Below are positions 1 to 5,322 of a DNA stretch of 5,322 nt, piece after piece; position 1 is the stretch's first letter; every line of letters begins with the position of its first letter. The notes beneath the pieces are model-generated. The model was not told the DNA's origin. It saw nothing but the letters and a program-made list of their open reading frames with translations, and did no database searches. This stretch comes from Verrucomicrobiales bacterium (GTDB lineage Bacteria > Verrucomicrobiota > Verrucomicrobiia > Verrucomicrobiales > DEV007). The position numbers and the translations under genes are program-made. The stretch spans positions 7,581 to 12,902 of the forward strand of contig PAPL01000071.1 of NCBI GenBank assembly GCA_002708885.1, given 5' to 3'.

Positions 1-162
1 CTCGAGTATGAACTTCAGCAGCGTTCCTGGATAACCCGGAAGCCGGTCCCGATAGCGGCGAGTTTGGATGCGGATGAAGGCCTGTGGAAAGATTTGCTTT
101 CCACGATGGGGCCTTATTATAAAATGTTATCTTCTTTTCCGGACCGGCCTGAGCTTAATTAA
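1..162 (+). CDS. C-terminal end of an unidentified protein (5' end outside window)
   Basis: An open frame enters from the left edge and ends at TAA (160-162), giving the last 53 residues of a longer protein. The visible part is soluble-looking, with no membrane segment, and includes the stretches WITRKPVPIAASLDADEG and MGPYYKMLSSFPDRPELN. Its codons (CGG, CCG, GCG) look like real host coding sequence, and the frame stays open to a stop that abuts the next gene. I do not recognise the family, and 53 residues are too few to assign a role. It converges with the ATPase gene on the other strand: the two stop codons overlap in the TTAA at 159-162. No room is left for an intergenic terminator, so each transcript must end inside or beyond the opposing gene. 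Confidence 0.7.
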   Translation, partial: LEYELQQRSWITRKPVPIAASLDADEGLWKDLLSTMGPYYKMLSSFPDRPELN

Positions 163-2024
163 TTTTTCAGGGAAACGTTCCTCACGGGCCGGGTGATTCG
201 ACGCCAAAGAAATTCAAGTTCAGGCGCGATTTCAGAAAATGTTTCCTCTTCGGAATCGGAGGCGTTAATGATCGACTTGCCTGCAGCAATTGATGCGAGT
301 TCTTCGCGGTCCAGTTCCAGTATATCCAGATTCTCTTTTGCGCTTCCGTTCAATGCATCAAACTGAAAGTTTTCTTCACCAGGAGATTTGAAGGCAATGA
401 CTTTGGAGTTTTGCATCGGGCTATTCTCTGCCTGATCGACTAGGGCTCTCCAGTAGGGGATCCGGTCAGCCGGCTCGAATCCGAAAATAATTTCCATTTC
501 GGGTGAGAGCCAAGAAGATGCTGAGGAGTTTCCATGAACATCAAATTCTCTATATTCAATGATAGGAGATCTTTTTCCCGCCATTTCGAGGGTATATCGG
601 ATCGCCTCGGTATCGAATAGACTGTGCCTGCTCGAATACAGTTCATTTCTTTGATCAGCGAAATCCTTCACCGAGCTTGGTGCATTTATATCGGGTTCTT
701 TCCAGGGTGACTCGGCTACGGTTTGTGTGGTTTTAGCTTGGCCGGATACGTTCCTCTGATTGACTGAGCGCATCATTTTCTGAATTCGCTGCAAAGTTTC
801 AGAGGAGTTTTCGTGTTGAGCGGGTTCTGTTCTTGTTCTGGTGACAGGTTCGTCCAGTAAGACTTTATCCGTGACGTTCTTTAGCCATTCCGATGATGCC
901 ATTCTCAGGACTTGGCGAGGGGAGGGGAGTCCATCCTTCGGACTTGCCTGGTAGAGTTTTCCTAAGCCCATCCTTTCAATGAAATTATGAGCGGTGCGTG
1001 TCTCAATCCCCACACATTCCATGCGGTACTTGATGAGTTCTTCAGCTGATTGAATTGAGATGCCATTCAGCCTGATATTTCTTTCATTTACTCTGTCCCT
1101 GATTGCGGAAGGGATGGCGTTGGCGAAAGTTGAGTTCCATAGGTCATCATTGATTGAAAGAATGATCAGGGGAACGACGCTTTGCTGGGCAATGTCTGTG
1201 AGGAGCTGTGTGACTTTGAGGCTCTGTTCCTTGTTGTTATATAAGAGGTCAAGATGATCGAAAATAAGTACTAGGGACTGGTCCCGCATAATAAATTTGT
1301 TAAATTCCGCTATGCGGCTCTTTGCATCCTCTTCATTGAGGAGCATAATTTCTTTTTTTATTATTTCAGGGTCATCGAGTTCGCACCCATAAAGAATTTC
1401 AATCCAGAATTCACAGGATTCTTTTGGAAGTCCCGTCTTATCACTGAACGCAGTGACCAGATGAGGGAACAGGGCGCTAATGTTATTCTTGAACCAGTTT
1501 GCAACGAGAGATGAGTCATCTTTAAGATTGAGCATCTTGCCATAATGCTTATTGAGTCCATTAATTGCGGTTGATTTATTTTGGACGGGTACAATTTCAC
1601 CGGTGACGAGATTACATATGAGATCGGCAAATAATGATCTGGTAATTGTCGCCAAAGAAGAGAACGGCTTTTCGGGGGAGCTGTCTGAAAGGATCGATAA
1701 TATCTGATAAAGAACTGATCCATAGTTGCATTGTGAGTTTGCTGTAAGATTGATATGGACCGGTGTTGAAATTGCGGCCTGGCTTGTCATGGCCTCGGCA
1801 ATGAGGTGTGATTTTCCCTGTCCTGAATCTGGTGAACTTACCATTAGAATTTTGCTTCTCTGGTAAGTGGACTCGTTGGCGCGAATGATTTGACCTCTAA
1901 TTAATTCAAGCTCCGTAGGATAAAGTGAGATTCTTTTGCCTGACTGATAAAATGAGTCAGGGGCAAATATAGAATCCTCAAATGGGTTGTTTCGGGTCAT
2001 CAAGGAAGAGTCAATTACTGACAA
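159..2024 (-). CDS. AAA-type P-loop ATPase with unassigned C-terminal region
   Basis: Soluble protein of 621 residues from a TTG start at 2024, or 613 from the in-frame ATG at 2000; neither has a visible Shine-Dalgarno, so the start is unresolved. Near the N terminus, NPFEDSIFAPDSFYQSG recalls the 'NPF...' entry of ExeA/TniB-like AAA proteins. The Walker A motif is PDSGQGKS (65-72, K71); the usual first Gly is Pro. Walker B is LVLIFDHLD (251-259, D256 and D259). A sensor-1-like strand LIILSIND (286-293) follows, then a candidate arginine-finger region IRDRVNER (308-315) and a sensor-2-like SPRQVLR (368-374). A polar, probably disordered linker covers about 390-465. The remainder (about 466-621) predicts as alternating strands and helices, including PIIEYREFD, MEIIFGFEP and KVIAFKSP, and matches nothing I know. 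The ATPase fold is well supported, but the role is not: no transposase, nuclease or other partner is visible beside it, so transposition, defence or chromosome functions are all only possibilities. Confidence 0.85.
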   Translation of the reverse strand: MSVIDSSLMTRNNPFEDSIFAPDSFYQSGKRISLYPTELELIRGQIIRANESTYQRSKILMVSSPDSGQGKSHLIAEAMTSQAAISTPVHINLTANSQCNYGSVLYQILSILSDSSPEKPFSSLATITRSLFADLICNLVTGEIVPVQNKSTAINGLNKHYGKMLNLKDDSSLVANWFKNNISALFPHLVTAFSDKTGLPKESCEFWIEILYGCELDDPEIIKKEIMLLNEEDAKSRIAEFNKFIMRDQSLVLIFDHLDLLYNNKEQSLKVTQLLTDIAQQSVVPLIILSINDDLWNSTFANAIPSAIRDRVNERNIRLNGISIQSAEELIKYRMECVGIETRTAHNFIERMGLGKLYQASPKDGLPSPRQVLRMASSEWLKNVTDKVLLDEPVTRTRTEPAQHENSSETLQRIQKMMRSVNQRNVSGQAKTTQTVAESPWKEPDINAPSSVKDFADQRNELYSSRHSLFDTEAIRYTLEMAGKRSPIIEYREFDVHGNSSASSWLSPEMEIIFGFEPADRIPYWRALVDQAENSPMQNSKVIAFKSPGEENFQFDALNGSAKENLDILELDREELASIAAGKSIINASDSEEETFSEIAPELEFLWRRITRPVRNVSLKN

Positions 2025-2227
2025 TTCGTGTTAATTACGGAAATACTGATAATGTCCCGATCTTACAAATTTTCTGAGTAAATAACATATAAAACAGAGC
2101 AAAATTGAGAATCGTATCATATTTTTCACTAGATGTTTGTAATTCATGGAAATGAGGCGCTAGGAACCTTTTAATGAAGCTCCGTCCGCTAAAGATCAGT
2201 GAGCCTTCGGGCAATCCAATTCAGTTA

Positions 2228-2255
2228 TTGCTAAGATAAAAAGGAAAAATATCTT
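2228..2255 (+). promoter_or_regulatory. Candidate promoter for the membrane protein/regulator operon
   Basis: TTGCTA (2228-2233) is followed after 16 bases by TATCTT (2250-2255), each matching the sigma-70 consensus at four of six positions. The predicted RNA start, about 2262, would fall at the left edge of the palindrome 2263-2287, so a protein bound there would block initiation or clearance. The match is modest and the region is AT-rich, so this is a suggestion supported mainly by its position. Confidence 0.3.
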
Positions 2256-2262
2256 TCATCAG

Positions 2263-2287
2263 AATAACTTTGTGATACAAAGTTATT
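2263..2287. promoter_or_regulatory. Perfect 11-base inverted repeat, probable operator (site 1)
   Basis: Left arm AATAACTTTGT (2263-2273), centre GAT (2274-2276), right arm ACAAAGTTATT (2277-2287); every arm base pairs. The palindrome ends three bases before the ATG of the membrane protein. Its 17-base core ACTTTGTGATACAAAGT (2267-2283) recurs in near-identical form at 3273-3289. Two-fold symmetry with half-site centres about one helical turn apart is typical for a dimeric winged-helix protein, and such a regulator is the second gene of this operon. Autoregulation is therefore the likeliest role. In RNA the same bases could form a hairpin just before the start codon, an alternative that the second copy makes less attractive. 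Confidence 0.75.
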
Positions 2288-2290
2288 GTA

Positions 2291-2941
2291 ATGAAAAATT
2301 CAGATCATGCCTTAGAGCATTTGAAGGTCATTCGGGGAATGATGGAAAAGGCTACTGTCTACAGAGCCCTATCGGCCCCGGCGGCTATTTTTGGAGGGTT
2401 CCTGGCAATTTTAATTGGTTATTATTTCTTTGCTCAGGACCAGAAAGAGATTTATCTGAGCGGATACCATTTCTTTTGGACCTGGGTAGTTGCTCTTGTC
2501 GTTGCAGATTCCTTCAATGGTTTTTTGCTATTTAGGCGGGCCAGAAAGGAGGGTATTAATTTTTTATCTGCGGGACTCAAGCATACTTGCTTTGCCTGTG
2601 CTCCTGCTGCCATTGCTGGAGGTATTATTTCTTATGAAGTGGTCGAACAGGAAGTTGAACTTTGCGCCTTGGTTTGGATCCTTTGCTATGGAGTAGCGAT
2701 TTTAGCAATGGGGGGAGCGGCTCCACGTTCTTTGAGGCGATTGGGTTGGTCATTTCTGACATTCGGAATCATCATATTTTTAGTATGGATGAAATATGGT
2801 CCTGCCTTATCTCCAGGGCTGGGGATTCATGGTCCCGTCGGTGCTGCTGGAATCATAATGATGTTAACGTTTGGCCTTCTGCATTTAATCTATGGTTTTA
2901 GTGTTCTTTTACGTAAGGGCGAAAAGGATCCTGTTTCCTGA
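2291..2941 (+). CDS. Six-helix inner-membrane protein, partner of winged-helix regulator
   Basis: A 216-residue protein with six predicted membrane segments at about 29-47, 60-81, 99-115, 123-143, 151-168 and 183-207. The basic loops FRRARKEG (81-88) and PRSLRR (145-150), and the RKGEK tail, alternate with acidic or neutral loops. This fits both ends facing the cytoplasm under the positive-inside rule. The N-terminal helix HLKVIRGMMEKATVYRALSAP is the most family-like part: I recall similar 'IRxxMExATxYRAxSAP' proteins encoded next to HTH_34-type regulators, but have not verified this. H98, C100 and C103 (HTCFAC) sit at the start of helix 3. The ATG at 2291 is preferred over the internal ATGs at 2339 and 2342 because it keeps that helix whole. 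No Shine-Dalgarno precedes it; the operator palindrome occupies that space. The stop codon overlaps the ribosome site of the next gene, so the two are co-transcribed. Biochemical function unknown. Confidence 0.85.
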   Translation: MKNSDHALEHLKVIRGMMEKATVYRALSAPAAIFGGFLAILIGYYFFAQDQKEIYLSGYHFFWTWVVALVVADSFNGFLLFRRARKEGINFLSAGLKHTCFACAPAAIAGGIISYEVVEQEVELCALVWILCYGVAILAMGGAAPRSLRRLGWSFLTFGIIIFLVWMKYGPALSPGLGIHGPVGAAGIIMMLTFGLLHLIYGFSVLLRKGEKDPVS

Positions 2942-2953
2942 AGGGCATGCGAT

Positions 2954-3250
2954 ATGATTGATTTCGATAAGCTTGATAAAACCATTCATGAGAGGGGCAG
3001 ACTTTCGATCATGACAATGCTTGCCTCTAGGGGCGAATGGAAGTTTCAGGAGCTCAAGGATCACTTGAAAATGAGTGATGGTAATCTCATAACTCACCTC
3101 AGATCCCTTCAGAAAGTAGGATATGTCAGTACCGAGAAAGAGGTCAAAGGGCGTAAGGTGACCAAATATTTACTGACCCGTTCAGGGAAAAAAGCATTCA
3201 AGGAATATTTGAGGCTACTTGAGCAGATTGTCATGGAGGGGAATTCATAA
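2954..3250 (+). CDS. Winged-helix transcriptional regulator (HTH_34/MarR-ArsR-like)
   Basis: A 98-residue single-domain DNA-binding protein. Helix 1 is LDKTIHERGRLSIMTMLA (about 7-24), helix 2 FQELKDHLK (31-39), and the recognition helix DGNLITHLRSLQKVGY (42-57). The wing is VSTEKEVKGRKVTKYLLT (58-75), and a C-terminal helix SGKKAFKEYLRLLEQIV (77-93) probably forms the dimer interface. Order and length match the HTH_34 (PF13601-type) winged-helix family; no ligand domain and no cysteine are present, so any signal must come through a partner or a small ligand at the dimer interface. GAAGGG at 2940-2945, eight bases before the ATG, is the clearest Shine-Dalgarno in the window and overlaps the stop of the upstream membrane-protein gene. 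The likely targets are the two ACTTTG-N5-CAAAGT palindromes at 2263-2287 and 3273-3289. Whether it represses or activates cannot be read from sequence, though the placement of site 1 favours repression. Confidence 0.9.
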   Translation: MIDFDKLDKTIHERGRLSIMTMLASRGEWKFQELKDHLKMSDGNLITHLRSLQKVGYVSTEKEVKGRKVTKYLLTRSGKKAFKEYLRLLEQIVMEGNS

Positions 3251-3272
3251 ATATAAATTTTTTTGTAAGAAC

Positions 3273-3289
3273 ACTTTGCCACACAAAGT
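3273..3289. promoter_or_regulatory. Second ACTTTG-N5-CAAAGT palindrome, probable operator before ispH (site 2)
   Basis: ACTTTG (3273-3278), CCACA, CAAAGT (3284-3289). Arms and spacing equal the core of site 1, and 14 of 17 bases are the same; the outer AT arms of site 1 are missing. It lies 23 bases after the regulator stop codon and 31 bases before the preferred ispH start. It overlaps the beginning of TATATAAG (3289-3296), which could serve as a -10 element, although no well-spaced -35 box is evident. An operator here implies that ispH has its own regulated promoter in addition to any readthrough from the upstream pair. Confidence 0.65.
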
Positions 3290-3320
3290 ATATAAGTTAA
3301 TGCAGATAGAAAAAGAAGAG

Positions 3321-4223
3321 ATGAATCAGTTCAATGTACATTTGGCATCCCATTACGGAATGTGTTTTGGTGTGAGGGATGCCTTGGCAGCAACTCGTAA
3401 GGCATACGATGAGAATGATGTTACGGTTCTGGGGCAATTAGTTCATAATCCTTTAGTCAGTAAGGAATTAACTGAGAATGGAATCAGAGAAGGTGATCTT
3501 GATGACTCCCTGATGGATGTTAGTGGAACTGTGATTATTACAGCGCATGGAGTATCCGGCACTGATCGATCTCGCTGGGAATCGCCTCACCGGAAAGTCA
3601 TAGACACAACATGTCCGCTCGTCAATAAGGCACATGCGGCTCTCTCCTCTTTAATTGATTTGGGATTCTTTCCAGTTGTCATAGGTAAGAAGGGGCACGC
3701 AGAAGTTAATGGGCTCACGGGTGACTATCCTCAGGCAATTGTCATTGAAAGGGAAGAGGACATATCGGATGTGCCTCATGAGGGAAAGGTAGGAGTCGTT
3801 TCACAAACTACTCAGCCCATTGAAAGAGTTAATGAATTGGTCGAGAAGATACGCTCTTTAAGGAGCGCATGCGAAGTGAGGTTCATTGATACCGTATGCT
3901 CTCCCACTAAAAATAGGCAGAGAGCGGTGAAGGATTTGGCTGAGATTTGCGATTTGATTGTGGTTGTTGGCGGTTCTAACAGTAATAATACTTCGGAATT
4001 GGTTTCCGCAGTGGAGCAGCTCGGAGTCAGGGCAATTCAGATCGAGAGGCCCGAAGATTTGATGCTTGATTGGTTTCTTGGAGCTAAGAATGTGGGAGTC
4101 ACTGCTGGGACTTCAACATTAAATCAAACAGTGTTAGGTGTTTCTGATCGGCTAAGAGAAATGTCGAAGGAATTGATGCTCAAAGATCGGAATTTAAATG
4201 GGAAAGAGGAGATATTATGCTGA
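3321..4223 (+). CDS. ispH: 4-hydroxy-3-methylbut-2-enyl diphosphate reductase (IspH/LytB)
   Basis: IspH reduces HMBPP to isopentenyl and dimethylallyl diphosphate, the last step of the cytosolic MEP isoprenoid pathway, using a [4Fe-4S] cluster. From the start chosen here (300 residues; E. coli IspH has 316), the cluster cysteines are C15 (GMCFGV), C98 (DTTCPLV) and C193 (DTVCSPTKNRQ). Substrate-binding positions are H42 (VHNP), H76 (AHGVS), H126 and E128 (GHAEVNG), the threonines of SQTTQ (161-165), S221 and N223 (GGSNSNNTSEL) and S265 (TAGTST). All expected residues are present, so an active enzyme is predicted. The usual Pro after the TAGxS motif is replaced (TSTLNQ). Start: the frame is open from 3219, but the ATG at 3321 puts the first cysteine at the usual distance from the N terminus and follows AGAAGAG directly. 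The ATG at 3300 is possible, and anything earlier would overlap the regulator gene. It lies 70 bases after the regulator stop, with the palindrome at 3273-3289 in the gap. Confidence 0.95.
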   Translation: MNQFNVHLASHYGMCFGVRDALAATRKAYDENDVTVLGQLVHNPLVSKELTENGIREGDLDDSLMDVSGTVIITAHGVSGTDRSRWESPHRKVIDTTCPLVNKAHAALSSLIDLGFFPVVIGKKGHAEVNGLTGDYPQAIVIEREEDISDVPHEGKVGVVSQTTQPIERVNELVEKIRSLRSACEVRFIDTVCSPTKNRQRAVKDLAEICDLIVVVGGSNSNNTSELVSAVEQLGVRAIQIERPEDLMLDWFLGAKNVGVTAGTSTLNQTVLGVSDRLREMSKELMLKDRNLNGKEEILC

Positions 4224-4321
4224 ATTAAGAGTTTTAGGTTCTTTTTTAAGGCATTATGAGATTATTATGTAAATTTCAGGGAATCATTGATTATTTTGTC
4301 TCTAGGATTTATTTTGTTTTT
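4224..4321. other. AT-rich intergenic gap with candidate promoter
   Basis: These 98 bases separate ispH from the secreted-protein gene. TTGATT (4287-4292) and TATTTT (4310-4315) are 17 bases apart and each match the sigma-70 consensus at four of six positions. They predict an RNA start at or beside the ATG at 4322. A run of six T at about 4242-4247 follows ispH, but I find no convincing GC stem before it, so an intrinsic terminator is not supported. No ACTTTG palindrome occurs here. Confidence 0.35.
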
Positions 4322-5322
4322 ATGAAGCCGACTCAATTCCTCGCATTAGGATTTTCACTTATCCTCTCATCATCACTTCTGATGGGACAGGACCAACCTC
4401 TGACCCCGACCGAGAAGGCTCAGATGCTGGAAGCCGTTAAAGGCATAAAAGGCAATGTGAAGAAGGGCCGGTTCGGTGTTCATAACATGGCCATCTCTGC
4501 GTACCGGTCAGCAGCAGCTTCAACAACTTCAGCGTATGAATTTTATTTAAAGTGCTACAAAGAATTAAATTTCACAAGAAAAGGCGCTCGTGAATCCGAG
4601 TACCGTGATTGGAAATCCAAGAATAAGGATTATCTAAGCTCTAGGGAACATTCAACGGCACGGCGTTTGCAGTTACAATTCCTTGTTCTTACGCTCAGGG
4701 CAGCGCAGATCCCTGAAGACAAGAGTAAAGAATCACTTATCCCCGAGTTGACCACGTTAATGGATAATTGTTTGTCTGCTTACCCTTACCTCGGTAGCAA
4801 GGCCAGAAGGATTTTGTTTGCAGGGGCAACGGGTTCCACTTTTGCTGAGGTATATGATTTGCAGTCGACACTGAGAGCTCTCAAAAACTGGCCACGTGCA
4901 CCAATGGACATTAGTGGTATTTATGAGTCTACTATTCTACCGATTTATCGTACCCCTGAAAGGGTCAAGGAGTTAACTGCGGCTTGGGACAAGAGAATTT
5001 CTCAGGAAATTACTTTGGTAGCAGCGGCGGACAGTACGGAGGCTGAAAGGGATTTTACAATGAAGACACTCCCGAAATTAAAGTGGGCCAAGTACCTGGA
5101 TTTGCTCAGAGCCGGAAAGACAAGAGTCGCATTAACCTCAATGGTTTCTCTGGTAAAGAGTAACCCCGAGCATCAGCAGATAGACGCATGGCTCGAAGAA
5201 TTGGAAGGCTATCTTTCAGGTGAAGTTACTCCTAGTTCCTTTGAGGATGCAGCGAAGGAGGCTGAAGCTCTTGCTGCCAGAAAAAAACAGAACGGTGGCG
5301 CGGGTTCTCCTGCAGGAGCAAA
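4322..5322 (+). CDS. Secreted protein of unknown function (3' end outside window)
   Basis: An uninterrupted frame of 333 codons runs from the ATG at 4322 off the right edge. The N terminus is a clear Sec signal peptide: KPTQ, then the hydrophobic core FLALGFSLILSSSLLMG (6-22), with cleavage likely after G22 before QDQP. No lipobox cysteine is present, so a periplasmic or exported protein is predicted rather than a lipoprotein. The mature part is mainly helical and charged, without further membrane segments. It includes a segment with SAYEFYLKCYKELNF (70-84) and HSTARRLQLQFLVLTLRAA (110-128), and a Lys/Ala/Glu-rich stretch leading into a Gly/Ala/Pro tail (about 309-333) at the window edge. I recall similar anonymous secreted proteins in Verrucomicrobiota but cannot name a family. 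No Shine-Dalgarno sits at normal distance: AGGA at 4304-4307 is 14 bases upstream. Function and any link to ispH are unknown. Confidence 0.85.
   Translation, partial: MKPTQFLALGFSLILSSSLLMGQDQPLTPTEKAQMLEAVKGIKGNVKKGRFGVHNMAISAYRSAAASTTSAYEFYLKCYKELNFTRKGARESEYRDWKSKNKDYLSSREHSTARRLQLQFLVLTLRAAQIPEDKSKESLIPELTTLMDNCLSAYPYLGSKARRILFAGATGSTFAEVYDLQSTLRALKNWPRAPMDISGIYESTILPIYRTPERVKELTAAWDKRISQEITLVAAADSTEAERDFTMKTLPKLKWAKYLDLLRAGKTRVALTSMVSLVKSNPEHQQIDAWLEELEGYLSGEVTPSSFEDAAKEAEALAARKKQNGGAGSPAGA

Larger units (their letters stand above)
2025..2290. other. Divergent intergenic region
   Basis: This 266-base AT-rich stretch separates the starts of the leftward ATPase and the rightward membrane protein, so it must carry a promoter in each direction. 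Toward the left, a loose match TTGTAA-17-TATTTC can be read on the minus strand with its -10 at about 2040-2045. That would place the RNA start just ahead of the TTG at 2024. Toward the right there is a candidate promoter at 2228-2255 and a palindrome at 2263-2287, listed separately. A 21-codon frame (2174-2239) is discussed in the findings. I see no RNA gene or repeat family member here. Confidence 0.6.

Noticed and set aside
1..6. CTCGAG at the left edge as a cloning junction
   Set aside because: It is in frame within a continuous coding sequence and one six-base site at a window edge is not evidence of an artificial junction.
1361..1723. 120-codon frame on the minus strand inside the ATPase gene
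   Set aside because: It is an alternative frame of the ATPase coding sequence; the ATPase frame carries the recognisable Walker A and B motifs on either side of it.
2203..2212. GCC-TTCG-GGC mini-hairpin
   Set aside because: The stem is only three base pairs and does not extend outward, so despite the stable tetraloop it is not enough to call an RNA element.
2272..2535. 87-codon rightward frame overlapping the membrane-protein gene
   Set aside because: It begins inside the operator palindrome and lies in another frame of a gene with coherent membrane topology; its translation shows no domain.
3251..3266. T-run after the regulator gene as a terminator
   Set aside because: A run of T is present but no stem precedes it; the region is simply AT-rich promoter-like sequence.
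3219..3320. N-terminal extension of the ispH frame to the ATG at 3219
   Set aside because: It would overlap the 3' end of the regulator gene, put the operator palindrome inside coding sequence, and add 34 residues not typical of IspH before the first cluster cysteine.
4228..4250. Possible intrinsic terminator after ispH
   Set aside because: The T run is preceded only by a weak AAGAG/CTTTT pairing that needs a wobble base and lacks GC content.

Overview
The window most resembles the chromosome of a Gram-negative-type bacterium using the MEP isoprenoid pathway, probably a member of the Verrucomicrobiota (Opitutae-like). The hints are an IspH of the 'HYGMCFGVRD' type, a secreted protein of a style I associate with that phylum, a membrane protein/winged-helix pair, and weak or missing Shine-Dalgarno sequences in front of most genes. 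This placement is inference from recollection of families, with moderate to low confidence. No rRNA, tRNA, CRISPR, transposase or integrase is visible.

Layout. Positions 1-162 are the last 53 codons of an unidentified rightward gene. It meets a leftward gene (159-2024) tail to tail, and both stop codons lie within one TTAA. The leftward gene encodes a roughly 620-residue AAA-type P-loop ATPase with an unassigned C-terminal alpha/beta region. A 266-base divergent intergenic region (2025-2290) follows.

The central block is a compact rightward cluster: a six-helix membrane protein (2291-2941), a 98-residue winged-helix regulator (2954-3250, 12 bases downstream), and ispH (3321-4223), the [4Fe-4S] enzyme of the last MEP-pathway step. 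A perfect 11-base inverted repeat lies directly before the membrane-protein start. Its 17-base core, ACTTTG-N5-CAAAGT, recurs with identical spacing between the regulator gene and ispH. The simplest reading is that the regulator controls its own operon and, separately, ispH through these two operators. This is the most interesting signal in the window.

After a 98-base AT-rich gap, a secreted protein of unknown function begins at 4322 and runs off the right edge.
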